Of a stretch of DNA of 36,149 bases, positions 15,839-23,594 are shown one piece after another (within the stretch, counting starts at the first letter, position 1; each line of letters starts with the position of its first letter). The position numbers and the translations under genes were made by a program. Below the pieces are notes generated by a model. The model worked only from the letters and a program-made list of their open reading frames with translations, ran no database searches and was not told the origin of the DNA. This DNA is from Candidatus Competibacteraceae bacterium. Its GTDB lineage: Bacteria > Pseudomonadota > Gammaproteobacteria > Competibacterales > Competibacteraceae. The stretch lies in contig RXIW01000036.1 in NCBI GenBank assembly GCA_003989065.1, positions 1 through 36,149 on the forward strand. Reading direction: 5' to 3'.

Positions 15839-17947
15839 CTACTTGGAAATCAAGACCACGACACTGCGATCGTTGACCTGATAACGACTGGAGGTGATTT
15901 CCGATTCCTGACCGAGAGCAGCAGCATCATCTGGCGAAGCCAAGCTGGTATCGATAGCCCGATACCACTTACGGCCTGTAATCGGTGGAATCGCGAAGCT
16001 GAGCGGCTCCCAATACATATTGATCATGATGTGAAGATCGGCTTCATCGCCTTCCCCACCCGATGTGGCAGCCAGGGAACGGGCATTGGGATCATCCCAG
16101 TTCGGCGCATTGAGTTCGCAACCATGCCAGGTCAGATCGGATAGGCCACGATCATTGGTTTCTCCGGTGAAATAGCGGGAACGGTGCACGGTATCGTGAC
16201 GCAGCCGAAAGGCAATCAGTTCTTTCCAGAATCGGAACAGCTCCTGATGCTGATCCACCAACTTCCAATCGAACCAGCTGATTTCGTTGTCTTGGCAATA
16301 GGCGTTATTATTACCCTTTTGAGTCCGCCGCACCTCGTCGCCCATCACCATCATCGGCACTCCCTGGGACAGCATCAGCAAGGCGGCAAAGTTTTTGATC
16401 TGCCGTGTCCGCAAGGCTTCGATTCCCGAGTCGCTCGTTTCGCCTTCGATGCCACAATTCCAGCTCAGGTTTTCATTGATGCCATCGTTGTTGTTTTCAC
16501 CGTTGGCCCAGTTATGTTTATCGTTGTAGGAAACGAGATCGTTCAGGGTAAAACCATCGTGAGCAACGATGAAATTGACGCTGTTGACCGGAAGATGGCC
16601 ACGCCATTGATAGAGATCGGCGCTTCCCGACATCCGTGAGGCGACCGTGCCGATCAGGCCGGGATCACCCTTGACGAATCGGCGGATATCGTCTCGATAG
16701 CGACCGTTCCATTCACCCCAGCGATAGCCGGGAAAATGCCCGATCTGGTACAAGCCGGCGGCATCCCAGGCTTCGGCGATGACCTTGGCGTCGATTAGAT
16801 CCTCGTCCAGTTCGATTTGCCAGAGCACCGGTGGATATTGCATCGGTGCGCCGTCTTCCCCTCGGGATAACACCGAAGCTTCATCGAAGCGAAAACCATC
16901 GACGTGCATTTCCTTGACCCAATATTTCAGGCATTCGACGATGAATTTTTGTCCAATCGGATGATTGCAGTTGAAAGTGTTTCCGCAGCCGGTGTAGTCG
17001 TAGTAGTAGCGTCGATCCAACGGGGACAGGTAGTAGTAATTGCTGTTATCGATCCCTTTGAAGGAAAAGACCGGTCCCTGATGGTTGCCTTCGTCGGTGT
17101 GGTTGAATACCACGTCAAGAATGACTTCGATGCCGGCCTTGTGCAGGGCTTTGACCATGTCACGAAACTCTCGCACATGATTACCGGCTTCCGGACTGGT
17201 GCAATAGCTGGGGTGTGGGGCGAAATAGCTCATGGTGCTGTAGCCCCAGTAGTTGCTGAGGCGTTGGCCCTGAAAATCCCGGGTTTCGGTATCGTCGAAT
17301 TCGAAGACCGGTAGCAATTCGACCGCAGTGACGCCGAGATCCTTGAGATAGGGGATCTTTTCGATCACCGCCGCAAAGGTTCCTGGCTGCGTGACGCCGG
17401 CGCTTGGTGAGCGGGTAAAGCCGCCGACGTGCAATTCGTAGACGATCGTCCGATTCAGTGGATATTTCAGAGGCTGATCGTCTTCCCAATCGTAATCGGT
17501 GGTGTCGATCACCACGCTGCGCAGGGAACTGGCCAGATTACTGCCCTGCAGACAGGCGTCACCGCGTTTCCACAAGGCTTTGGTATTGCCCTTGGAATAG
17601 GGATCGATCAGCACTTTCTCGCGATCGAAACGATGCCCCGCACTCGGATCGTCCGGACCATCGACCCGCAGCGCATAATGAAGGCCGGCCTTGGCCTGCT
17701 TGATCAGGACATGCCAGAAATGAAAGGTTTTATTGATTACCGGGTTGAAGGATATGGTTTGAAAAGGTTTGCCGTCGTCGTGATTGTTGAACAACAGCAA
17801 TTCGACATGGGTCGCATGTTCGGAAAACAGTGAAAAATTGATACCTTCCGCTGTGATGGTCGCTCCCAAAGGATGCGGAGATCCTTGGGCGACTGCGAAT
17901 ATTTCGGCCGGGGATTGATCGGTGGTCTTGCTGATTGGCTTTGGCAT
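15839..17947 (-). CDS. glgX: GlgX/isoamylase-type glycogen debranching enzyme (GH13)
   Basis: This encodes a 702-residue enzyme hydrolysing alpha-1,6 branch points in glycogen or limit dextrins. A CBM48-like N-terminal domain (about 22-120) is followed by a GH13 barrel (about 165-600) and a C-terminal beta domain. The catalytic set is intact: DVVFNH (278-283), nucleophile Asp355 in GFRFDEAS, acid/base Glu392 in IAEAWD, and the transition-state Asp464 in VAHDGF. The ATG at 17947 has AAGGGT upstream. It is the first gene of a minus-strand cluster. Whether this copy serves general glycogen turnover or only feeds the cluster is open; the gene symbol refers to the family. Confidence 0.88.
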   Translation of the reverse strand: MPKPISKTTDQSPAEIFAVAQGSPHPLGATITAEGINFSLFSEHATHVELLLFNNHDDGKPFQTISFNPVINKTFHFWHVLIKQAKAGLHYALRVDGPDDPSAGHRFDREKVLIDPYSKGNTKALWKRGDACLQGSNLASSLRSVVIDTTDYDWEDDQPLKYPLNRTIVYELHVGGFTRSPSAGVTQPGTFAAVIEKIPYLKDLGVTAVELLPVFEFDDTETRDFQGQRLSNYWGYSTMSYFAPHPSYCTSPEAGNHVREFRDMVKALHKAGIEVILDVVFNHTDEGNHQGPVFSFKGIDNSNYYYLSPLDRRYYYDYTGCGNTFNCNHPIGQKFIVECLKYWVKEMHVDGFRFDEASVLSRGEDGAPMQYPPVLWQIELDEDLIDAKVIAEAWDAAGLYQIGHFPGYRWGEWNGRYRDDIRRFVKGDPGLIGTVASRMSGSADLYQWRGHLPVNSVNFIVAHDGFTLNDLVSYNDKHNWANGENNNDGINENLSWNCGIEGETSDSGIEALRTRQIKNFAALLMLSQGVPMMVMGDEVRRTQKGNNNAYCQDNEISWFDWKLVDQHQELFRFWKELIAFRLRHDTVHRSRYFTGETNDRGLSDLTWHGCELNAPNWDDPNARSLAATSGGEGDEADLHIMINMYWEPLSFAIPPITGRKWYRAIDTSLASPDDAAALGQESEITSSRYQVNDRSVVVLISK

Positions 17948-18336
17948 TCGAAATACCCTTATATTTGTGGTTTAATACATGAGACTCAATCAATTCAGAA
18001 GGATATCAATCGCTTTTCGTTGCCGTTCAACACCAGATAGATTTAAAAAGTAGCAGCTGGTTTTGAATAGGCAACATGAACGGTATTTTTTTGTTGGCTC
18101 CAGGCCATTTGCTATTTAGAGTTCACAAGACACAGTGGTGTGGCATTGGGAGCCGGACGAGAAAAAGCCGATCGGGTAGGCTAGCCGAATGGATCGTTGA
18201 CCGATATCGACCACACGGGTATCGCAATACGCTGCATGCACCGCCTGTATCGCTAGGCTCGATTCATTCACCGTCAGGCGGGGCGGTCGAGGCTGTTCGA
18301 CCCACCATCCATTCCCACCTTCGAAGGAGTTCGACC
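17948..18336. other. Intergenic region between divergent glgX-like and aldo/keto reductase genes
   Basis: This is about 390 bases with no supported gene. The half next to glgX is AT-rich and should hold the promoter of the whole minus-strand cluster, but no convincing -35/-10 pair was found there. On the plus strand, TTGACC (18197-18202), 17 bases, then TATCGC (18220-18225) is a weak promoter candidate for the aldo/keto reductase. An open frame from 18076 is only an upstream extension of the reductase frame. Confidence 0.5.
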
Positions 18337-19200
18337 ATGACCCATATCGACGCCGGCCAGTCCGGCCAATTCGCCATCGGTGGCGACCTCCGCGTGAACC
18401 GGCTCGGTTTCGGGGCCATGCGCATCACTGGGGCCGGCGTCTGGGGGCCTCCCCGCGATCGCGACGCCGCGCTGGCCACCCTGCGCCGTTTGCCGGAACT
18501 GGGCGTCGATTTCATCGACACCGCCGACGCCTACGGCCCGGACATCTCCGAGCAACTGATCCGCGAAGCGCTACATCCCTATCAGGGTCTGGTCATCGCC
18601 ACCAAGGGCGGCCTCACCCGCGGCGGTCCGAACCAGTGGACGCCCAACGGCCGGCCGGAATATCTGATCGGGCAGGCCCAGCGCAGCCTGCAAAAACTGG
18701 GGGTGGAGCGCATCGACCTGTGGCAGCTGCATCGCATCGATCCGAAGGTGCCGCGCGACGAACAGTTCGACGCTGTGCGCCGCCTGCTCGACCAGGGCCT
18801 GATCCGTCATGCCGGCCTGAGCGAGGTTGCGGTGGACGATATCCAGGCCGCGCAACAGGTCTTCCCGGTCGCCACCGTGCAGAATCGCTACAACCTCGTC
18901 GATCGCGACAGCGAAGCGGTCCTGGACTATTGCGAACAGCAGAATATCGGTTTCATTCCCTGGTTTCCGCTAGCGGCCGGCGATCTGGCCCAGCCCGGCG
19001 GCCGGCTGGACCGCATCGCCCGCCGCCACGCCGCCAGCGCCGGTCAGGTCGCATTGGCCTGGCTGCTGCAGCGCAGCCCGGTGATGCTGCCAATCCCCGG
19101 CACCGGCAACGTCGCCCATCTGGAACAGAACGCCGCCGCCGCCGGGTTGCGGCTCAGCGCGGAGGAGTTCGCCGAGCTGACGCAGGCCGCCCAGTCGTAA
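18337..19200 (+). CDS. Aldo/keto reductase
   Basis: This 287-residue NADPH-dependent oxidoreductase reduces aldehydes or ketones. The tetrad is visible: Asp and Tyr in DTADAYG, Lys in IATKGG and His in LWQLHRID. The C-terminal NADPH-binding segment is [14 protein letters not shown]. The N-terminal [15 protein letters not shown] is typical of the AKR11/12-like bacterial groups. The ATG at 18337 has AAGGAG seven bases upstream. It converges on the NrtR-type regulator gene with only 16 bases between them. Its physiological substrate is unknown. Confidence 0.9.
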   Translation: MTHIDAGQSGQFAIGGDLRVNRLGFGAMRITGAGVWGPPRDRDAALATLRRLPELGVDFIDTADAYGPDISEQLIREALHPYQGLVIATKGGLTRGGPNQWTPNGRPEYLIGQAQRSLQKLGVERIDLWQLHRIDPKVPRDEQFDAVRRLLDQGLIRHAGLSEVAVDDIQAAQQVFPVATVQNRYNLVDRDSEAVLDYCEQQNIGFIPWFPLAAGDLAQPGGRLDRIARRHAASAGQVALAWLLQRSPVMLPIPGTGNVAHLEQNAAAAGLRLSAEEFAELTQAAQS

Positions 19201-19216
19201 CGGCGTCCGGCCACGC

Positions 19217-19900
19217 TCAAATCCTGCGCTCGAAGGCGGTGAGCATACGGCTGGCCAAGCGATACAGCTGGGCTGGCCGGTGCGCACCGACCCGGAAGCG
19301 TTCCGGAATCGGTTCGATGATCCCCTGATCCAGAATCTTGTGGCGGAACGACGCCTTGTCCAGCCGCGCGCCGATAGTCTGCTCGTAGATGCGGTGCAGG
19401 TCGTTCATGGTGAACTCGCCCGGCAGCAGGAACGCCGGCAAGGATGAATAGGTGGCCTTGCCGCGCAGCCGCTCGACGGCTTGGGCCACGATCTGGCCAT
19501 GGTCGAAGGGCAAGGCCGGCAGTGCATCGACCGGGAAGGTTTCGACCCCGTCGTTGCGACCCAACAGGGACGAGGGGATCAGCGCGTAATAGGTCACGCT
19601 GACCGACCAGCCGCGTGGATCGCGCGCCATCCCGGAAAAAGTGAACAGCTGCTCCAGATAAGGCGCGTCGATCCCGATCTTGCCGTGGATCACCCGTCGG
19701 GCTGCGGCTTCGGTATCGGCGTCTTCCTGCACGTGCACGAATCCACCCGGCAGGGCCAACACGCCTTCGAACGGCGCGTCCTTACGCCGGGCCAGGATCA
19801 GACACAGCCGCTGGTCGAGAATGGTGAACAGCGCAGTGTCGACCATGACCAGGGGTTGCCGGTGGGTGGATTGCAGCGGAATCGGCTCGGTTGTCGTCAT
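19217..19900 (-). CDS. NrtR-type Nudix-related transcriptional regulator
   Basis: This 227-residue protein has a Nudix fold (about residues 15-140) followed by a winged helix (about 150-225). The Nudix box keeps the GGFVHVQED start, but the catalytic REUxEE positions read RRVIHG. The metal-binding glutamates are therefore lost and the domain should bind its ligand without hydrolysing it. This is the known design of NrtR, which senses ADP-ribose and represses NAD-metabolism genes. The ATG at 19900 is chosen because a palindrome sits just upstream; an alternative ATG at 19942 would put that palindrome inside the gene. It is divergent from the J-domain/vWA/PurA-like operon, which it probably regulates. 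Confidence 0.85.
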   Translation of the reverse strand: MTTTEPIPLQSTHRQPLVMVDTALFTILDQRLCLILARRKDAPFEGVLALPGGFVHVQEDADTEAAARRVIHGKIGIDAPYLEQLFTFSGMARDPRGWSVSVTYYALIPSSLLGRNDGVETFPVDALPALPFDHGQIVAQAVERLRGKATYSSLPAFLLPGEFTMNDLHRIYEQTIGARLDKASFRHKILDQGIIEPIPERFRVGAHRPAQLYRLASRMLTAFERRI

Positions 19901-19911
19901 GTTTTCTTTAG

Positions 19912-19924
19912 TTGTTAATAACAA
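19912..19924. promoter_or_regulatory. Candidate regulator operator, nrtR-proximal
   Basis: TTGTTA-A-TAACAA is a perfect 13-bp palindrome, 12 bases upstream of the regulator start codon. It shares the half-site TGTTAAT with a second palindrome 70 bases away. Autoregulation by the NrtR-like protein is the simplest reading. The match to published NrtR sites was not tested. Confidence 0.5.
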
Positions 19925-19984
19925 ATAACCATTACTGAACATCCTAACGCAATAGCCATTTCAGGTCGATCGGCGTTTTTTAAA

Positions 19985-20002
19985 TGTTAATTGCAATAAA
20001 CA
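19985..20002. promoter_or_regulatory. Candidate regulator operator, operon-proximal
   Basis: TGTTAATTGCAATAAACA is an 18-bp near-perfect palindrome (8 of 9 positions pair). It overlaps a possible -35 (TTGCAA, 19991-19996) whose -10 would be TAATTT (20014-20019, with TG one base before). Binding here would block the J-domain operon promoter. Both palindromes are followed by the same AACAAATAAC string, which suggests a duplicated site. Confidence 0.5.
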
Positions 20003-20040
20003 AATAACTATGCTAATTTCGTCGCCCATGGAGGTGAGCG

Positions 20041-21090
20041 ATGAACGTGACCCACGATGTATCCCACTGGAGCGCCGCTGCACTGCTGGCGATCCCCCCC
20101 ACCGCGCCGGAGCGCCTGTTCAGCGGCGACGCCGAGCAGGCCAGGACGGAATATCGGGCGCTGGTGGCGCTGTGGCACCCCGACCGCTGCGCCCACACCG
20201 AGGCGACTGAGGTGTTCCAACACCTCAACCGGCTGTACGCCGCCGCAGTGGACCAGTTGCGGGCCGGCAGGTGGCAAACCCCCGGTCTGCTGCGTCTGCA
20301 AGCCAACGACGGAACCGAATTCCGCATCCGTTACCGCAAGGAGCACGCCTTCGAACTGGGACGGATGCTGATCGGCGATAGCATCGTGGCCTATGTGATC
20401 GCCGCCGAACACGCCGACCTGTTCCAGAACGCGCTGGACGCCATCGACCGGTTGCCCTGCGCCGATCCCCGCATGGCGGCGGAAGTCGGGCGCTACCTGC
20501 CGGAGATCGTCCGGCATTTCGCCACCGCTGGCGACCGAGTGCTGGTGGTGCGCAAGACCGCCGATTTACTGCTGCTGCGGGACGTGCTGGCCCACTGCGG
20601 TGGCCGTATGGACGCCCGCCACGTAGCCTGGATCGTCAGCAACCTGCTCAATCTGAGTTGTTATCTGGATTACGCCCGGCTGGCTCACAACGCCATCCTG
20701 GCCGACACCTGGTTCGTCTCGCCCGAACGCCACAGCGGCGCGTTACTTGGCGGCTGGTGGTACGCGGTGCGACAAGGCGAGCGGATGACCGCCGCACCGG
20801 CCGCTGCCCTGCAATACGCGCCGTTCGAAGTGACGGCCCGGCGTTGCGGCGACATCCGCACCGACCTGGAGCTGATCCGGGCCTTGGGCCGGGAACTGCT
20901 GGGCGACGCCAGCGGGCTGCGGCTGGCCCGCGACAAGGCCGCGCCACAACCGATGCTCGACTGGTTGCGCCTGCCCGCCGGCGACTCGCCGCGCCATGAA
21001 TACCAGACCTGGATGCGCCAGGTCTTGCCAGACAGCTTCGGCGAACGCCGCTTCGTCAAGCTGGATATCACCGCCAACGACCTTTACTGA
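20041..21090 (+). CDS. J-domain protein with degenerate kinase-like region
   Basis: This encodes a 349-residue protein. Residues about 22-75 form a J domain with the HPD motif intact at 46-48 (ALWHPDRC), so it may stimulate an Hsp70. Residues about 165-245 resemble the C-lobe of a protein kinase: RHVAWIVSNLLNLSCYLD then LAHNAILADTWFV, where HRD-LKPEN would be expected. The catalytic Asp and Asn are missing, so it is probably a pseudokinase. The kinase reading is an inference from pattern alone. The ATG at 20041 follows a strong GGAGGTGA. The vWA gene starts 29 bases after the stop. Function is unknown. Confidence 0.75.
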   Translation: MNVTHDVSHWSAAALLAIPPTAPERLFSGDAEQARTEYRALVALWHPDRCAHTEATEVFQHLNRLYAAAVDQLRAGRWQTPGLLRLQANDGTEFRIRYRKEHAFELGRMLIGDSIVAYVIAAEHADLFQNALDAIDRLPCADPRMAAEVGRYLPEIVRHFATAGDRVLVVRKTADLLLLRDVLAHCGGRMDARHVAWIVSNLLNLSCYLDYARLAHNAILADTWFVSPERHSGALLGGWWYAVRQGERMTAAPAAALQYAPFEVTARRCGDIRTDLELIRALGRELLGDASGLRLARDKAAPQPMLDWLRLPAGDSPRHEYQTWMRQVLPDSFGERRFVKLDITANDLY

Positions 21091-21119
21091 CCCACCCACC
21101 AAGCAAGAAGGAGCACATC

Positions 21120-22034
21120 ATGGGAACTGCCCGCTGGGATCCATCCGACTGGAGCGCCTACGCCGCTTCGACCACCGGCAAGGCCACCGACGCCGTATTC
21201 AAGGCGCGCGCCATCGATCCCGAGCTCGATCCGCTCGGGGTCACCTTGCGGGAATCGCGCGATTCCGACCTCAATCCGCAATCGACCGCCATCGTCGTCG
21301 GGCTGGACGTCACCGGCTCGATGGGCATGATCGCCGACACCCTGGCCCGCAAGGGTCTGGGCACCTTGGTCGAAGAAATCCTGGCCCGCCGCCCGGTGTC
21401 CGACCCGCACATCCTGTGCATGGGCATCGGCGACGTGTTGTACGACCGGGCGCCGTTGCAGGTCACCCAGTTCGAGGCCGATATCCGCATCGCCCGACAG
21501 CTGGAAAAGCTGTGGCTGGAGAAGGGCGGCGGTGGCAACGCCTGCGAGTCCTACAACCTGCCGTGGTATTTCGCCGCCCTGCATACCGCCATCGACTGCT
21601 TCGAGAAGCGCGGCAAGAAAGGTTATCTGTTCACGGTGGGCGATGAGGAACCACCGCTGGATTTGCCGGCCGCCGGTATCGCCCGGGTGTTCGGCGATCG
21701 GGTACAGCGCGATTTCAGCTCGCGCGAACTGCTGACCCTGGTCAGCCGCATGTACCACGTGTTCCACGTCATCGTCGAGGAGGGTAGCCATGCCCGCCAC
21801 AACGCGCGCCGGGTCCGGAATCTGTGGACCGAGCTGCTCGGTCAACGGGTCATCAGTCTGTCCGACCACACCCAGTTGGCGGAAGTGATCGTATCGGCCA
21901 TCGCGGTCAACGAAGGCAACGACCGCGATCGGGTCATCGGCAGCTGGTCGAAGAAGACCGCGTTGGTGGTCCGGCGCGCGGTCGGGGGACTGGAACCGGT
22001 TCGCGAGCGCCGGACCGGCCTGATACGGTTCTGA
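21120..22034 (+). CDS. vWA-domain protein
   Basis: This 304-residue protein has a von Willebrand factor A fold. The metal-ion-dependent adhesion site is D-x-T-x-S (DVTGSMG, Asp63, Thr65, Ser67). It lacks a signal peptide and is probably cytoplasmic, like vWA proteins that act with chaperones or kinases. The rest includes a GGGGNACESYNLPWYF stretch, conserved-looking but of unknown role. The ATG at 21120 follows AAGGAG. It lies between the J-domain gene and the PurA-like gene, with short spacers, so the three form an operon. It may be a scaffold or client-binding partner of the J-domain protein. Confidence 0.85.
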   Translation: MGTARWDPSDWSAYAASTTGKATDAVFKARAIDPELDPLGVTLRESRDSDLNPQSTAIVVGLDVTGSMGMIADTLARKGLGTLVEEILARRPVSDPHILCMGIGDVLYDRAPLQVTQFEADIRIARQLEKLWLEKGGGGNACESYNLPWYFAALHTAIDCFEKRGKKGYLFTVGDEEPPLDLPAAGIARVFGDRVQRDFSSRELLTLVSRMYHVFHVIVEEGSHARHNARRVRNLWTELLGQRVISLSDHTQLAEVIVSAIAVNEGNDRDRVIGSWSKKTALVVRRAVGGLEPVRERRTGLIRF

Positions 22035-22048
22035 GGAGGGCAAGGCGC

Positions 22049-23296
22049 ATGCGCAACACAGCGACGGCTCAAGCAGTGATCGGCGCTCATTTCGGCGATG
22101 AAGGCAAGGGGCGGGTGATCGATCACTATGCCGCCGCTGCTGGGACGGATGGGCTGGTGGTTCGGTTCAACGGCGGGGCGCAGGCCGGCCATACGGTGGT
22201 CGCGCCGGATGGCCGGCGTCACGTCTTCAGCCATGTCGGCAGCGGTGCATTCGCCGGCGCGGCCACTTTCCTGTCACGTTTCTTCGTAGCCCATCCGATC
22301 TTGTTTCTCAAGGAATGGGACGCGCTGCTGACCCAGGGCGTCCGGCCTGTGGTGCAGATCGACCCGCGCAGTCCGGTGACCACGCCCTATGACATGATGA
22401 TCAATCAACTGGTCGAGGAGGCGCGGGGTGCGGATCGGCACGGCAGTTGTGGTGTCGGTTTTGGCGAGACCCTCGAACGCCATCTGACGCCCGCCTATGC
22501 CCTGACCGTCGCCGATCTGACCGATCGCGCCGCGCTGGTGGCTCGGCTCGACGCCATCCGCCGTGACCATGCGCCGGTGCGGCTGCAGCAGCTCGGCATC
22601 GGCGCAGCCTATGACCGCTGCCGCACGTTGTTCCTGTCCGACGCCATCCTGGAACATTTCGTCGAAGATACCGAACGCTTTTGCGCCAAGGTGCAGGTGA
22701 TCGATTGGCCGGACGCGGCGCGCGGTCGGGCGCTGCTGTTCGAGGGAGCGCAGGGGTTGCTGCTCGATCAGCAGCGCGGTTTCTTTCCTCACGTCACCCG
22801 CTCGCATACCGGCCTGCGCAATGTGTTGACCCTGGCGGCCGAGCTGGCGTTGGACCGTTTGGAAGTCACTTACGTCAGCCGGAGCTATCTGACCCGGCAT
22901 GGCGCAGGACCGCTGCCGCACGCCGTGCCGGAGCGGCCCTATGCCGGCATCGTCGACGACACCAATATTCCGAACGCCTATCAGGGCGCGCTGCGTTTCG
23001 CCTGGCTGGATCTGGATCTGTGCGGCCGCGCTATCGCCGCCGACCGGGCCGACGCCATAGCATGGCCCGGCATCACGCTCGACACCCGCCTGGCGATCAC
23101 CTGTCTGGACCAGGTGGGCGATGACGCGGCGACCTACGTTCGACAGGGTGTCCAGCAGCGGGGCACGCTGGATGCGCTGGTCGCCGCGGCGGCGGAGGCG
23201 GTCGGGGCGAATCAAGTGCTGCTGGGATTCGGGGCCGGACGCGCGGATTTGCGCACCGCGCCACATTGGTGCAGAAAACACCATTTGTGGGCATGA
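22049..23296 (+). CDS. Divergent adenylosuccinate synthetase paralogue (PurA-like)
   Basis: This 415-residue protein has the PurA fold. The GTP-binding GDEGKG loop is at 16-21, with the catalytic Asp17 kept. GHT is at 47-49 with the catalytic His48, FEGAQG at 231-236, and TRHGAGP at 282-288. Two regions that define adenylosuccinate synthetase differ. The IMP loop TTGRGIGP reads GSCGVGFGET. The aspartate-binding TTGRRRR loop is replaced by IPNAYQGALRF. It therefore probably joins a different nucleotide and nucleophile, so I give no purA symbol. The ATG at 22049 follows GAGGAGGG. It is the last gene of the operon regulated from the NrtR region. The canonical purA is not in the window. Confidence 0.82.
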   Translation: MRNTATAQAVIGAHFGDEGKGRVIDHYAAAAGTDGLVVRFNGGAQAGHTVVAPDGRRHVFSHVGSGAFAGAATFLSRFFVAHPILFLKEWDALLTQGVRPVVQIDPRSPVTTPYDMMINQLVEEARGADRHGSCGVGFGETLERHLTPAYALTVADLTDRAALVARLDAIRRDHAPVRLQQLGIGAAYDRCRTLFLSDAILEHFVEDTERFCAKVQVIDWPDAARGRALLFEGAQGLLLDQQRGFFPHVTRSHTGLRNVLTLAAELALDRLEVTYVSRSYLTRHGAGPLPHAVPERPYAGIVDDTNIPNAYQGALRFAWLDLDLCGRAIAADRADAIAWPGITLDTRLAITCLDQVGDDAATYVRQGVQQRGTLDALVAAAAEAVGANQVLLGFGAGRADLRTAPHWCRKHHLWA

Positions 23297-23358
23297 AAGC
23301 CTGGATTTCCAAGCAGATATAGATAAATATTATTTATTAATCAATAATATAAATATTA

Positions 23359-23374
23359 TGGCATGACTTATGAT
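23359..23374 (+). promoter_or_regulatory. Sigma-54-like promoter of the FNT operon
   Basis: TGGCATGACTTATGAT matches the -24/-12 layout: GG at 23360-23361, ten bases, then GA where GC is expected. The upstream 50 bases are very AT-rich, as often seen at IHF-bent sigma-54 promoters. Transcription would begin near 23385, just before the first leader hairpin. Nitrogen control fits the neighbours, but the -12 mismatch makes this tentative. Confidence 0.4.
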
Positions 23375-23402
23375 GATAAATTTCAGCCCTTTTAAGATCG
23401 GA

Positions 23403-23544
23403 GTCATGGTAATGGCGCCATGGCTGCCGTGTCAGTCACGCGAGAAAATTGTCTTGAACCCAATTTGAGCGGCCAGTCAGCCGCTCGGGGGTAACGAAGC
23501 CCCAAACGCTGCAACCCATCCGGTTGCAGCGTTTGGGGCTTTTT
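23403..23544 (+). promoter_or_regulatory. ANTAR-type antitermination leader RNA
   Basis: Hairpin P1 pairs 23403-23410 with 23417-23424 around the six-base loop AATGGC. Hairpin P2 pairs 23488-23492 with 23499-23503 around the loop AACGAA. Both loops have A at position 1 and G at position 4, and both are closed by GGU/GCC. This is the dual-hexaloop motif recognised by ANTAR proteins. The P2 3' strand (GCCCC) is also part of the 5' arm of the terminator at 23497-23541, so P2 and the terminator exclude each other. A separate strong hairpin (23467-23473 with 23480-23486) fills the linker. A NIT-ANTAR protein is encoded nearby at 26305-27606. Nitrate or nitrite would stabilise P1/P2 and let the polymerase reach the transporter gene. 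Confidence 0.72.
23497..23544 (+). terminator. Strong intrinsic terminator in the FNT leader
   Basis: Perfect 20-bp arms (23497-23516 and 23522-23541) enclose a five-base loop, and the RNA ends in a run of five T at 23540-23544. It lies 50 bases before the transporter start, so it must be bypassed for expression. It could also end transcripts arriving from the PurA-like gene. Confidence 0.9.
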
Positions 23545-23594
23545 GCTGGCCGGATCACGACCATCCTGCACTTTCAACCCATGAGGAAACTGCC

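Noticed and set aside
21824-22048. Upstream extension of the PurA-like frame
   Set aside because: It overlaps the vWA coding region in another frame; ATG 22049 with GAGGAGGG is clearly better.
23267-23283. TGGTG-N7-CACCA dyad as an NtrC site
   Set aside because: The half-sites are in the reverse order to the NtrC consensus, and the dyad lies inside the PurA-like coding sequence.
23467-23486. GAGCGGC-CAGTCA-GCCGCTC hairpin as the second ANTAR hairpin
   Set aside because: It has a six-base loop, but without A1 and G4, and it does not overlap the terminator. The hairpin at 23488-23503 meets both criteria, so this one is treated as part of the linker.
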